Source: CBDBES01 sp965204465
Lineage (GTDB): Bacteria; Spirochaetota; Leptospiria; Turneriellales; CBDBES01
NCBI GenBank assembly: GCA_965204465.1
Contig: OZ241995.1
Location: 1-64,000, forward strand
Direction of reading: 5' to 3'
DNA length: 64,000 bases
The notes under the pieces were generated by a model. That model made no database searches, was not told the DNA's origin, and saw nothing but the letters and a program-made list of their open reading frames with translations. This document shows, in pieces, positions 26,761-36,118 of this stretch (position 1 is its first letter; each line of letters opens with the position of its first letter). A program made the position numbers and the translations under genes.

Positions 26761-28070
26761 AACCATCCCTTTCTAAGAAACCTTACAGAGGAAGCCGTGA
26801 TTTTTATCCCCAAGAAATGCAATTAAGAGACTGGTATTTTGGAAAAATGAGCCATACCCTGGAGACTTTTGGATTTGAAAAAATAGACTCCCCTACCATA
26901 GAACCCCTGGATATTTATTTGCTGAAGACTTCTGAAGAGATCGTGAATCATCAAATTTATAGTTTTGAAGACAGAGGGGGAAGGAAAGTGGCTATACGAC
27001 CTGAAATGACTCCAAGCGTATCCAGAATGGTGGCCTCTCGTATCAGAGAACTTCCTAAACCAATTCGATGGTACTCTATTCCAAATTTATGGAGATACGA
27101 AAGACCTTCTAAAGGAAGGCTCAGGGAGCACTGGCAGTTGAATGCAGATATTTTTTCTGCCCCCGATGAATTTATGGCGGATATTGAGATATTACAAATG
27201 TCCATTGAAATAATGCTTTCTTTTGGCGCCAAACCAGGTTCTTTTCAATTGGGGCTTAATCATAGAAGGATTCTGAATGCTATATTTGAAAAGATTCTTA
27301 GATTAGATCCATCCTCTTATCAATCTGTGAGTAGAATATTGGATAAAAAAGGAAAAATATCTGATGATCAACTTTCTAAACTATTCATCGAAAATGGATT
27401 AAATACGCAACAGATAGATTCTATTAAAGAATATATGAATACGGGGGATTTGTTTTTGAAAAAACATAAAACAGAATTAAAGGATTCTGGATTAGAATAT
27501 CTATTGGACCTTCAATCTGTTTTAAATTCTTTAGGGTATTCTAAGTCAATCAAGTATGATCCTTCTATTGTGAGAGGGTTCGACTATTATACACAGATGG
27601 TATTCGAAGTATTTGATGCTCATCCATCGAACAAGCGTTCTATATTTGGGGGGGGGAGGTATAATGATCTGGTCTCCTATTTTTCGGACGATCCATGTAA
27701 TGCAGTTGGTTTCGGAATGGGAGATGTGACCTTTCAGAATTTTTTACAGACGCATGGGCTCTTAAAAAAATTCTCCCGTAAGACCCAAATTTATGTTGCA
27801 TTTTTTCCTGGAAAATTATCCCGTGAATATGCTCTTGCAATAACACAATATCTTAGAAAAAATGGTTTTCTGGTAGAACTTAATCTAGGGCATGCGAAAA
27901 TCAAGAAACAATTTCAGGAAGCAGATAGCAAGAATATACCCGTAGTGGTTTTGCAAGGTGAAGAGGAAAAGCAGAATCATCTGTTGACGGTAAAAAATAT
28001 GCAGACTGGGAAACAAGAGCATATAGCCTATAAAGATTTGATCATTTATCTTAACAATCTATTTAGCTAA
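26757..28070 (+). CDS. hisS: Histidyl-tRNA synthetase
   Basis: A class II synthetase of 437 residues. Motif 1 lies near FEKIDSPTIEPLDIY. Motif 2 includes WYSIPNLWRYERPSKGRLRE, with the continuing WQLNADIF. The His-A signature is IVRGFDYYTQMVFEVF, and motif 3 contains SIFGGGRYNDLVSYF. The C-terminal anticodon-binding domain follows (IYVAFFPGKLSREYALAITQ). The presence of the RGxDYY signature argues for a true tRNA synthetase and not HisZ. It is translationally coupled to gatA by an ATGA overlap, and a lipoprotein gene starts 1 base after the stop. Confidence 0.94.
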   Translation: MKPSLSKKPYRGSRDFYPQEMQLRDWYFGKMSHTLETFGFEKIDSPTIEPLDIYLLKTSEEIVNHQIYSFEDRGGRKVAIRPEMTPSVSRMVASRIRELPKPIRWYSIPNLWRYERPSKGRLREHWQLNADIFSAPDEFMADIEILQMSIEIMLSFGAKPGSFQLGLNHRRILNAIFEKILRLDPSSYQSVSRILDKKGKISDDQLSKLFIENGLNTQQIDSIKEYMNTGDLFLKKHKTELKDSGLEYLLDLQSVLNSLGYSKSIKYDPSIVRGFDYYTQMVFEVFDAHPSNKRSIFGGGRYNDLVSYFSDDPCNAVGFGMGDVTFQNFLQTHGLLKKFSRKTQIYVAFFPGKLSREYALAITQYLRKNGFLVELNLGHAKIKKQFQEADSKNIPVVVLQGEEEKQNHLLTVKNMQTGKQEHIAYKDLIIYLNNLFS

Positions 28071-28071
28071 T

Positions 28072-28770
28072 ATGAAAAAATACCTGATTTATATTTTAAC
28101 TATACTCATTCTGAATTGCCAAACAGTGGAGGAGAAAAAAACAGCGAAGTATGCTCCTAAAAGTACCGCTAAAAAAATATTTGAGAATTTTAAAGGAGAG
28201 TATAGCAATCCAGAGACCCATCAGACAATGTACATTCATAACTTTAAAAATAGGTCTTCCAAAGTAGATTTTCCCGCCAGATTAAGGCAAAAATTACAAA
28301 TTATTTTTAATTCAGATGGAAATATCAGCATAGAGAATAATAAAAAAAATGCCAGTGTATGGCTTTATGGAGATATTCTAAATTATCAAAAAATACCATT
28401 GAATTATAATGAATTTGGAAGAGTCATTAAGTTTCGTATTTTTGTATTAATGCAAGTCAAACTAAAAATGAATCCAGCCATCTCAAATGAAACCCTACTG
28501 GGGAATAGGATCGTACGTTTTGATACAAATTATGTACCCACAGAACAACCCTATGAATCAGAATTTTCTGTTCAGGAAAGACTACTGGATGGATTGACGG
28601 ATAGGGTCGTTTATACAGTGTTGAATGGATGGTATACAAAACTCAAAACAGAAGAAGAACTGAATCAAGAAAAGATTGATTTTAATCTATTAAAAAAAGA
28701 TGATGATATCATTCGCAAAGACCTGCCCCTGGAATTACAGAAAAATAAGAAAGTGAAAGAGAGAAAATGA
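28072..28770 (+). CDS. LptE-like outer-membrane lipoprotein
   Basis: The short signal peptide ends ILTILILNCQT (lipobox Cys 17). The mature domain has the LptE rhythm: a strand with YIHNFKNRSSKVDF, a helix to FNSDGNISIEN, then ASVWLYGDILNYQKIPLNY, FRIFVLMQVKLKM, and a C-terminal helix VQERLLDGLTDRVVYTVLNGW. LptE plugs the LptD barrel during LPS assembly; an LPS maker with lpxA would need one. The match is by pattern only. Its position between hisS and a sugar-phosphate mutase with 4-base coupling gives no extra support. Confidence 0.6.
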   Translation: MKKYLIYILTILILNCQTVEEKKTAKYAPKSTAKKIFENFKGEYSNPETHQTMYIHNFKNRSSKVDFPARLRQKLQIIFNSDGNISIENNKKNASVWLYGDILNYQKIPLNYNEFGRVIKFRIFVLMQVKLKMNPAISNETLLGNRIVRFDTNYVPTEQPYESEFSVQERLLDGLTDRVVYTVLNGWYTKLKTEEELNQEKIDFNLLKKDDDIIRKDLPLELQKNKKVKERK

Positions 28771-30506
28771 AAACGAAAGAACAATATTTAGATGAATTTT
28801 CAAGAGCTCCTCTAAGTGAAGAAGACGCTCAGTATGTACAAGATCGTAATAGAATATTAAAAACGAATCAATTTGATTCCTATCCCTCTTTTGGTACAGG
28901 GGGAATGCGTGAAGTTGTGGAATTGGGGACAAACAGGTTGAACATTTACAATATTGCCAGACTGAATTATGCTGTATCCAAAGTATTTAAGGAAAAATAT
29001 AAAGACAAGTATCCGCTAAAGGCTGTTATTGGTTACGACTCCAGACTTACTTCAGAAGCATTTGCAAACCTTACCTGGAATATACTTACTCAAAATGGAT
29101 ATGATGTTTTTCTTTTTAGAAAACCCACTCCTACACCCATGGTTTCCTTTGCCGTGCTAGAAATAGGAGCAGTCTGTGGAATTGTTTTAACGGCATCGCA
29201 TAATCCACCCCAGTATAATGGATATAAGGTATATGATCAGGATGGATCACAGATCATCTATCCTATGGATGAAAAAATTCAGCATGAATTTCTTCATTCT
29301 AAGTATGACCAACTCCCGCCAGAAATACATGAATGGTTAAAAACCCCCGATATTTCAGATAAATTAGAATTAGAGGAACAGATCATAGATTCTTATTTAG
29401 AACATTTAAAAAAAGAAAAATTTGTAAGCCAAAAAAAAAAGGATATAAAAATACTCTATTCGCCTTTACATGGTACGGGGGGGTGGATATTCGAGAGAGC
29501 CTTTTCTGAAACCAAATTCACTAATTTTGCTCTTTTAAAAGAACAAAGTAAGCCAGATGGTAATTTCCCTCACATAAAAAGCCCAAATCCTGAAGATCAT
29601 GAGGCATATTATAAACTCATACAAGAAGGCAAAAAAAAGAATTATGATATCTTGCTGGCAACAGATCCAGATGCAGATAGAATTGGCTGTTGTGTTCTTC
29701 ATGATAATGAATATGTATTCATCAATGGGAATCAGACAGGATGCCTACTATTAGATCATATTGCCCGTATTAAGGCTTTTGATATGGAAAATCCCTATAT
29801 TTGTAAGACAGTAGTTACCACCGAATTGCAGAAAAAAATAGCCTCTTCTTATGGGATCGAAACTAAAGAAACATTGACAGGGTTCAAATACATCGCATCT
29901 GTTTTAAAAAAAGACCCCGCAAATTATTTATTTGGGGGGGAAGAGTCTTTTGGCTATTTACCTGTAAATTGGATAAAAGATAAAGACTCTGTTTCTTCCG
30001 GAATTATCATTTCAGAACTGGCTTCCCAGGTAAATTTAATCACTGCTTTGGAAGATCTATACATAAAGCATGGACTATATACTGAAATTTTGCACAATAT
30101 ACAGCTCAAAGCAGATAATCCAGGTATTAAAAATAAAATAGAAGAAAAATTAAAAGACGCCCATTCTCTTATAGGAACTTTACTGGGTGATAGAAAGGTG
30201 AAGGATGTTATTTATCTGCAAAATAAGAAAAAAAATGATCCCAGGAAAATGCCTGTCACACAAGATGCTCGTATGCTATATGAACAACTTCCAGAGGCAA
30301 AATTACTTCAACTATGGCTGGAACCAGAAGGAAGAGTCACCATCAGGCCATCTGGCACAGAACCCAAAATAAAGGTATACGTTAGTTTAATGCATTCCAA
30401 AAAGCAAACCAAAGAGAGTCTGACTACTGCCAAGGAAGAATTGGCTAAAGAAGCCAGTAAAATATATAATATATTCTCTGACCTTTTACTGCGCGGGACA
30501 ATTTAA
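28767..30506 (+). CDS. Phosphoglucomutase/phosphomannomutase (alpha-D-phosphohexomutase family)
   Basis: It converts hexose-1-phosphate to hexose-6-phosphate through a phosphoserine. The 579 residues carry the four family loops: VLTASHNPPQYNGYKVY with phospho-Ser144, metal loop ATDPDADRIGCC, sugar loop GGEESFGYLP and phosphate loop RPSGTEPKIKVYV. The length and the FGTGGMREVVELGTNR start fit the long PgcA-like branch. The ATG overlaps the lipoprotein stop by 4 bases. It ends the plus-strand operon that began with the HNH gene. Confidence 0.93.
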   Translation: MKTKEQYLDEFSRAPLSEEDAQYVQDRNRILKTNQFDSYPSFGTGGMREVVELGTNRLNIYNIARLNYAVSKVFKEKYKDKYPLKAVIGYDSRLTSEAFANLTWNILTQNGYDVFLFRKPTPTPMVSFAVLEIGAVCGIVLTASHNPPQYNGYKVYDQDGSQIIYPMDEKIQHEFLHSKYDQLPPEIHEWLKTPDISDKLELEEQIIDSYLEHLKKEKFVSQKKKDIKILYSPLHGTGGWIFERAFSETKFTNFALLKEQSKPDGNFPHIKSPNPEDHEAYYKLIQEGKKKNYDILLATDPDADRIGCCVLHDNEYVFINGNQTGCLLLDHIARIKAFDMENPYICKTVVTTELQKKIASSYGIETKETLTGFKYIASVLKKDPANYLFGGEESFGYLPVNWIKDKDSVSSGIIISELASQVNLITALEDLYIKHGLYTEILHNIQLKADNPGIKNKIEEKLKDAHSLIGTLLGDRKVKDVIYLQNKKKNDPRKMPVTQDARMLYEQLPEAKLLQLWLEPEGRVTIRPSGTEPKIKVYVSLMHSKKQTKESLTTAKEELAKEASKIYNIFSDLLLRGTI

Positions 30507-30621
30507 TATATCACGATATATTTTCTAAAGAAAAGTTTTTTTCGCGTTCATCCTAATAAAAAAATTGTTAAAACATATTAAATTATAAAAAATGCTTGCA
30601 GAACTGTCTAATCAAAAATTA

Positions 30622-30648
30622 TTGGCACTCGTATAGAGAGAGTGCTAA
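30622..30648 (+). promoter_or_regulatory. CIRCE element (HrcA operator) of groES-groEL
   Basis: TTGGCACTC, nine bases, GAGTGCTAA: a near-perfect match to the CIRCE consensus TTAGCACTC-N9-GAGTGCTAA, with one change in the left arm. It is 105 bases upstream of groES. HrcA binds it and represses the chaperonin operon until heat shock. Confidence 0.93.
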
Positions 30649-30752
30649 CAAATAAAATTTCAATTGGTAGCAATTAATATCTCTATGGTTTGAAAATTTT
30701 TTTACTTGGTTAATTGAGCAATCAATTACAACCTAGATTTAAGGAGGTAAAT

Positions 30753-31040
30753 GTGTCTATTAAACCGTTAGCTGATAGGGTTCTAATTGAACCATTAGAT
30801 GAAAAAGAAGAGAAGGTAGGGAATATTTATATCCCAGATACGGCTAAAGAAAAGCCAAATGAAGGGAAGATCGTTTCTGTGGGCCCTGGAAAGATCGCAG
30901 ATGATGGTAAAAAGGTCCCTATGGAAGTAAAAACAGGGCAAAAAGTTCTCTATGGAAAGTATTCAGGTACAGAGATCAAAGAGAGTGGAAAAGAATATCT
31001 TATTGTTCGTGAATCTGATATACTTGCGATCATAGAGTAA
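30753..31040 (+). CDS. groES: Co-chaperonin GroES
   Basis: The 95-residue product caps the GroEL ring. It shows IKPLADRVLIEPLDEKEEK, GNIYIPDTAKEKPNEGKIVS, the mobile-loop region and YLIVRESDILAIIE at the end. I choose GTG at 30753: AAGGAGG at 30741-30747 sits 5 bases upstream and the length then matches other GroES proteins. An upstream in-frame TTG at 30714 would add 13 residues unlike the family. It is heat-shock controlled by the CIRCE element and followed by groEL after 29 bases. Confidence 0.95.
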   Translation: MSIKPLADRVLIEPLDEKEEKVGNIYIPDTAKEKPNEGKIVSVGPGKIADDGKKVPMEVKTGQKVLYGKYSGTEIKESGKEYLIVRESDILAIIE

Positions 31041-31069
31041 ATCAATTTTCTAATGAAAAGGAGTTAAAT

Positions 31070-32707
31070 ATGTCTAAAATGTTAGAATATAATGAATTAT
31101 CCAGATCAAAATTGATGAGTGGAATCAATCAACTGGCTAATTCTGTAAAAGTCACTTTAGGACCAAGAGGTCGAAATGTTGTGATCGATAAAAAATTTGG
31201 ATCCCCTACGATCACAAAAGATGGGGTTACTGTAGCTAAAGAGATTGAGCTAGAAGACCCCTATGAAAATATGGGGGCTCAACTGGTTAAAGAAGTAGCT
31301 ACTAAAACAAATGATGTTGCTGGAGACGGAACCACAACGGCCACCATATTGGCTCAAAATGTAGTCAGGGAAGGCATAAAAAACGTTGCCGCTGGTGCCA
31401 ATCCAATGGATTTAAAAAGGGGCATCGACAAGACAGTGCAAGAAGCAGTTAGTTATTTGCAGTCTCAGTCAAAAGAGATTAAAGATAAGAAAGAAATTGC
31501 ACAAGTAGCCTCTATCTCTGCAAACAATGATGCTGAAATTGGAGACCTGATCGCAGAGGCAATGGAAAAGGTGGGTAAAGATGGGGTCATTACTGTAGAA
31601 GAAGCAAAATCAATTGATACCGCACTAGATGTAGTAGAAGGTATGCAATTCGATAGAGGTTATGTTTCTTCTTATATGGTAACGGATGCTGATAATATGA
31701 TCGCTTCTATAGAGAATCCTCTGATACTGATCCATGATAAAAAGATAAGCGCTGTAAAGGATCTGGCTCCTATTTTAAACCAGGTTGCTCAGATGGGGAA
31801 ATCACTACTCATAATTGCAGAAGACTTAGAAGGGGAGGCACTGGCCACTGTTGTTTACAATACACTTAGAAAGGCTATCAGTGCGGTGGCTGTTAAATCT
31901 CCTGGATTTGGCGATCGAAGAAAAGCAATGCTAGAAGATATTGCAATCCTTACCGGAGGACAGGTAATTTCTGAAGATCTTGGCTTAAAGTTAGAAAATG
32001 TATCTACAGAAATGCTTGGCAAGGCAGAGAAAATCATTATTGAAAAAGAAAATACTACGATCATCAAAGGCGCTGGGAAAGATAGTGATATACAGGCCAG
32101 GATCAAGCAACTTAAAAAACAGATAGATGATACCTCTTCTGACTATGATCGTGAAAAGCTTCAGGAAAGACTGGCTAAATTAGCCGGTGGTGTCGCAGTG
32201 ATCAATGTAGGTGCTGCCACTGAAGTAGAAATGAAAGAAAAAAAGGCTAGAGTAGAAGACGCTCTTTCAGCAACCAGATCTGCCGTCGAAGAAGGAGTGA
32301 TCCCGGGTGGTGGTGTGGCTCTGGTTAAAGCAATTCAAAATGTAGCTAAATTAAAATTTGCAGGAGCAGACCAGGAAACAGGTAGAAATATCATATTGCG
32401 CGCATTAGAAGAACCAATGCGTCAAATAGCGGCCAATTCAGGAATGGAAGGTTCTTTGATCGTACAGAGGGCTAAAACAGAGCAAGGTAATGTTGGTTTC
32501 AATGCTTCCAGTTTGAAATGGGAAGATCTACTTATTGCAGGGATTATTGATCCTGCAAAAGTAGCCAGAACAGCATTACAAAATGCAGCTTCTGTTGCAG
32601 GATTGATCCTTACTACTGAGTGCATCATTGCAGAAAAACCTGAAAAAAAAGAAGCAATGCCTCCTATGCCTCCTCCTGGAGGAATGGGTGGTGGAATGGA
32701 TTTCTAA
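31070..32707 (+). CDS. groEL: Chaperonin GroEL (Hsp60)
   Basis: The 545-residue folding-chamber subunit. It shows KVTLGPRGRNVVIDKKFGSP and the ATP site DVAGDGTTTATILAQ with the catalytic Asp of GDGTT. ALSATRSAVEEGVIPGGGVA (the signature) and the glycine/methionine-rich tail PPGGMGGGMDF complete it. The AAAAGGAG ribosome site lies 7 bases before the ATG. It is the second gene of the CIRCE operon and ends in a strong hairpin. Confidence 0.98.
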   Translation: MSKMLEYNELSRSKLMSGINQLANSVKVTLGPRGRNVVIDKKFGSPTITKDGVTVAKEIELEDPYENMGAQLVKEVATKTNDVAGDGTTTATILAQNVVREGIKNVAAGANPMDLKRGIDKTVQEAVSYLQSQSKEIKDKKEIAQVASISANNDAEIGDLIAEAMEKVGKDGVITVEEAKSIDTALDVVEGMQFDRGYVSSYMVTDADNMIASIENPLILIHDKKISAVKDLAPILNQVAQMGKSLLIIAEDLEGEALATVVYNTLRKAISAVAVKSPGFGDRRKAMLEDIAILTGGQVISEDLGLKLENVSTEMLGKAEKIIIEKENTTIIKGAGKDSDIQARIKQLKKQIDDTSSDYDREKLQERLAKLAGGVAVINVGAATEVEMKEKKARVEDALSATRSAVEEGVIPGGGVALVKAIQNVAKLKFAGADQETGRNIILRALEEPMRQIAANSGMEGSLIVQRAKTEQGNVGFNASSLKWEDLLIAGIIDPAKVARTALQNAASVAGLILTTECIIAEKPEKKEAMPPMPPPGGMGGGMDF

Positions 32708-32728
32708 AAATTTCAGATTTCAAATTTC

Positions 32729-32759
32729 AAAAGAGCTGCTTTGCAGCTCTTTTTTTTTT
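32729..32759. terminator. Bidirectional intrinsic terminator between groEL and pgk
   Basis: A perfect 11-bp stem aaaagagctgc / gcagctctttt around loop ttt, followed on the plus strand by a run of T. The minus-strand pgk stop codon (32758-32760) is inside the T-run. Pgk messages would meet the same stem with the complementary A/T flanks, so it can serve both genes. Confidence 0.88.
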
Positions 32760-33984
32760 ATACATTATCACCTTGTTTAAGAAGCGCAGAGATACCAGGC
32801 AATATTTTCCCTTCGATGAGTTCTAAAGAGGCACCGCCTCCTGTAGAGATATGGTCTATTTTTTCTTCCACATCTGCCACTCTTGCGGCGTAGATCGTAT
32901 CCCCCCCCCCTATTATACTTTTTGCCTTTGAATTTGCGATTGCCCTTGCTAACTCGATTGTTCCTATTGAAAAATTTTTTATTTCAAAAGCTCCCATAGG
33001 ACCATTCCAGAATATGGTATTTGCAGATTGAACCATTTTTGTATATCTTTCAATCGTTTTGGGACCAATGTCTATTCCCATTCTACCAGACGGTATATTC
33101 AATTCGGTAACTTCAGTAGGTGCCGTTTCTACATATTCAGAAACCGTCAGATGATCCACCGGAAGTAATAATTTCTCGGTAGAAGAAGAGCATTTATTTA
33201 TGATCTCAGAAGCATCATCCAGACAATCATTTTCACACATTGAATTACCTATGGTTGATCCGGAAGACTTTAAAAATGTATAGGCCATCCCCCCTCCAAT
33301 GAGCAAATGATCTACTTTGTCTACCAAATTTTTAAGCATATTTAATTTAGTGTTGATCTTTGCCCCTCCTATAATGGCAATATAAGGCCTTTTGGGATTC
33401 TCCAGTAGAGAAGTCAGTGTTTGCACTTCTTTTTCTAATAAAAAACCAGCCAAAGCAGGCAAAAATTTAGGAAGTTCTGTAATCGATGAATGCTCTCTAT
33501 GGGAAGCCCCAAAGGCATCATTCACATACATATCCATGCAAGATGACATGATCCTGGCCAGTTCACTCCTATCTTCCACAGACTTGCTTGTTTCTTGTGG
33601 GTAAAATCGAATATTCTCTAATACTAAAATTTCTCCGTTCTTTAGATTATCTACTTGCTTTGCATATTGCTCTGTTGTAATCTCCGTACCGATCAGCTTA
33701 TCACTAAAATGAACCTGGTCCATAGACAATATATTCTTCAATCTATCTGCTACTTTCCTCAAGGAATAAAGATCGTCTCTTTGGCCCTTTGGCCGCCCCA
33801 GATGAGATATAAGTACTAGTTTCGCCTGATTGTTCATTAAATGCTTTAGGGTAGGTAGACTCTTTACGATGCGTGTATCATCGCTTATATCATTGCTATT
33901 TCTGTGAAAGGGAACATTAAAGTCAACACGAACGAGTACTTTTTTCCCTTGTACATCTACATCTTTTATGGAGGGCAACATCAT
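32758..33984 (-). CDS. pgk: Phosphoglycerate kinase
   Basis: A glycolytic kinase making ATP from 1,3-bisphosphoglycerate. The N-terminal signature KKVLVRVDFNVPF, the substrate-binding ISHLGRPKG, and ENIRFYPQE with the catalytic arginines are present. The nucleotide domain has IIGGAKINTKLNML, FWNGPMGAFE and the Gly-rich IIGGGDTIYAA. The length is 408, slightly over usual. Its start overlaps the stop of the uracil-DNA glycosylase gene by 4 bases, which is a unusual partner for pgk. Confidence 0.97.
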   Translation of the reverse strand: MMLPSIKDVDVQGKKVLVRVDFNVPFHRNSNDISDDTRIVKSLPTLKHLMNNQAKLVLISHLGRPKGQRDDLYSLRKVADRLKNILSMDQVHFSDKLIGTEITTEQYAKQVDNLKNGEILVLENIRFYPQETSKSVEDRSELARIMSSCMDMYVNDAFGASHREHSSITELPKFLPALAGFLLEKEVQTLTSLLENPKRPYIAIIGGAKINTKLNMLKNLVDKVDHLLIGGGMAYTFLKSSGSTIGNSMCENDCLDDASEIINKCSSSTEKLLLPVDHLTVSEYVETAPTEVTELNIPSGRMGIDIGPKTIERYTKMVQSANTIFWNGPMGAFEIKNFSIGTIELARAIANSKAKSIIGGGDTIYAARVADVEEKIDHISTGGGASLELIEGKILPGISALLKQGDNV

Positions 33985-34577
33985 TTATAGCCTTCTAATT
34001 TTTGAATTACTTTTTTTAGATCTTCCCAGACATCTTTTTTCAAAGGACTCATTTCACCACCATTTCTTATGACATAGCTTGGATGATAGGTGGGCATTAC
34101 AGGAATTCCATCGTATTCATGCCATTTCCCTCTTGTCTTCGTAATTCCCATCTGTGTTTTCAGTAAGAATTTACTAGCAGGGGAACCCAACGTAACCACT
34201 ACCTTGGCAGAAATCAATTTGATCTGTTGGATCAGATAATCCTGGCATGCATCTATTTCTTCTTCATCGGGAGGCCTGTCTTTTTGCATTAGCATATCTA
34301 CAGTTGGTCTGCATTTTACAATATTAGCAATATAAACTTCGCTTCTTTTTATTTGCATTCCTTTTTCAATCATTTTGGTAAGAAATTCACCAGCCCTACC
34401 CACGAAGGGTCTCCCTGTAAGATCTTCTTGCCTCCCAGGGCCTTCTCCGATGAACATTACATCTGCATTTATATTTCCCTCTCCGAATACCACACTATGG
34501 CGGGTTGTTGCCAGTTTACATTGAATGCAATTCAATGCCTTTTTTTTGAGTATCTGATATTCAGTACTCTTGTCCAT
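33981..34577 (-). CDS. Uracil-DNA glycosylase, family 4 (Fe-S type)
   Basis: It removes uracil from deaminated DNA. Motif 1 is MFIGEGPGRQEDLTGRPFVG (the GEGPGxxED of family 4), motif 2 TYHPSYVIRN, and the cluster ligands are Cys at NCIQCKLATTR, NIVKCRP and EIDACQDYL. The length of 198 is normal. IS481 copy B is inserted about 65 bases upstream of its start, so it probably now uses whatever promoter is left there or within the IS end. It is translationally coupled to pgk. Confidence 0.92.
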   Translation of the reverse strand: MDKSTEYQILKKKALNCIQCKLATTRHSVVFGEGNINADVMFIGEGPGRQEDLTGRPFVGRAGEFLTKMIEKGMQIKRSEVYIANIVKCRPTVDMLMQKDRPPDEEEIDACQDYLIQQIKLISAKVVVTLGSPASKFLLKTQMGITKTRGKWHEYDGIPVMPTYHPSYVIRNGGEMSPLKKDVWEDLKKVIQKLEGYK

Positions 34578-34656
34578 TTTGCAAATGATTCTGGTTCAAG
34601 TTTAACTCATAAACCAGAAGGCTTACTCAGAGTCAATCAAGAAATGAATTTTGTAG

Positions 34657-35868
34657 TGTAGAAACCAATGACATATCTTACACATTAAGAAGCTATTTTA
34701 GTCATTCTATTCCGATGGAACCTTTGATATGGCGTCAAGTTATTTAATGAAGAGTGCGGGCGGATCTTATTATACCAATTCACAAAGTTATCTACGATAG
34801 TCTGAATCTCAATAATACTCATTCCATTTTTAATTTTACCTTCAAGGGCTCTCTTCAAGGTTTGATTGAAACGCTCTACTTTACCATTCAGCTCTGGCGT
34901 TCCTGGACGGATCAATTTATGCTCAATACCTGCTTCTCTTAAATATTCTTCAAAGCCACTGATCACAGACTTTTTTTTTCTCCTGGGATTCTCTTGGGAA
35001 ACATATTTAGAAGTAAACTCGACTCCATTATCTGTTTGTATTTTTTGTGGCATCTCAAATTTTTCCACAAATTTTTTGATCCCATTGGTAGCTTCATAGT
35101 TACTATGTTCATCAGCTATGTGTACCACCACAGTTCGTGAACAATCATCTATAACTGGATAGGCCTTCACAGAATGCCCGTTGTTATCTACTATCCCAAG
35201 GTTCACAGTATCCGTCTGAACCCTCTCTAATGGCTCCTGAAGGGCATAACGCTTTGTATGGCTGTTTTTTCGAGGTATTCTATATTGTTGGGAAATATTC
35301 TTGCGCCTGAAGATATATCCTAATGTGGAAGCATGTATCTCAATTCCATGATCCCTTTTTAATAATAGGGTTGTCAATTTAGCACCTGCATTATAGTTAT
35401 CCTTTCTGACTTGGATAGCCAGATCAATGACGCTCTGGTCTATAGACTTTGAATTACTTTTAGGTTTTCTAGATATGTCTAAAAGTGCCTCCATATTATA
35501 CTTTGTCTTTCTCAATCTTCTGATCCAGAAATAATATGTTTGTCGGGCATGACCAAATTTGTCAGAGGTTAATTTAACATTGCCCGATTGTAAGGCTCTT
35601 ATCAGGAATAATGCTCTCTTGCGTATTATATGATTTTTTATTCCTTTCAGATTTTCCTGTATAATTGAAATTTCTTGTTCATTATTTTTCATATTTCAAT
35701 CCTTGATAATTTATTTCTAAAATAGACTTAGGGATAAACTGCTTTATTCAGTCCAGAAAATTTCAGGTAGTCGTTCGGTTCGGTTCCCTCACCTTCCTCC
35801 TACCTGAAATCATGGCCCCTACCCTGGGGATCTAACAAGTAGTGTAAGATATGTCATTGGTTATTGTA
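34657..35868 (-). mobile_element. Complete IS481-type insertion sequence, copy B (1212 bp)
   Basis: Same length, ends and orientation as copy A at 18278; the difference found is G/C at the codon for residue 310. It is flanked by the 15-bp direct repeat gaaatgaattttgta at 34641-34655 and 35869-35883, with one extra G before the left end. It lies between the udg promoter region and a phage-like relic. Near-identity between the two copies says that transposition was recent. Confidence 0.93.
34685..35692 (-). CDS. IS481-family transposase (copy B)
   Basis: It is identical to the copy A protein except that residue 310 is Trp (FVNWYNKIRPHSS), the residue usual in this position of rve transposases. 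The DDE residues and the N-terminal DNA-binding helices are intact, so this copy is the better candidate for an active source element. Confidence 0.94.
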   Translation of the reverse strand: MKNNEQEISIIQENLKGIKNHIIRKRALFLIRALQSGNVKLTSDKFGHARQTYYFWIRRLRKTKYNMEALLDISRKPKSNSKSIDQSVIDLAIQVRKDNYNAGAKLTTLLLKRDHGIEIHASTLGYIFRRKNISQQYRIPRKNSHTKRYALQEPLERVQTDTVNLGIVDNNGHSVKAYPVIDDCSRTVVVHIADEHSNYEATNGIKKFVEKFEMPQKIQTDNGVEFTSKYVSQENPRRKKKSVISGFEEYLREAGIEHKLIRPGTPELNGKVERFNQTLKRALEGKIKNGMSIIEIQTIVDNFVNWYNKIRPHSSLNNLTPYQRFHRNRMTKIAS

Positions 35869-35962
35869 GAAATGAATTTTGTATCGCCAGGCTATATACC
35901 GCTTGACGTCTTAAATGTCGCCAGGCTATAGGAATTAGAGCAAGTTGGAGGTGATTTAGAAT

Positions 35963-36118
35963 ATGAGTGAATATGGTAGAAATGTTATAGTACTGGGTGA
36001 ACAGGACGAACAATGGTCGGCGTTTTTGAGACGGAAAAGAGATGAAGTCAATCGTAGAAAAGGCAAAGAAAGAAGTAATAGCAAGAACATTAAACAAGAT
36101 AAAAAGAAACAAAAATAA
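35963..36118 (+). CDS. Small ORF in phage-like relic (51 aa)
   Basis: MSEYGRNVIVLGEQDEQWSA then a basic tail FLRRKRDEVNRRKGKE and on to KKKQK. A good ribosome site (ggaggtga) lies about 9 bases upstream. It overlaps the next small frame by 77 bases. I do not recognise it. It sits just after IS481 copy B and two 13-bp direct repeats tcgccaggctata (35884-35896 and 35918-35930). It may be a small phage gene. Confidence 0.35.
   Translation: MSEYGRNVIVLGEQDEQWSAFLRRKRDEVNRRKGKERSNSKNIKQDKKKQK

Noticed and set aside
28072..28770. Calling the lipoprotein a certain LptE
   Set aside because: The similarity is by pattern only; it is listed as LptE-like with reduced confidence and no gene symbol.
30714..30752. 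An extended GroES start at TTG 30714
   Set aside because: The extra 13 residues have no family counterpart, while GTG 30753 has AAGGAGG at the right distance.
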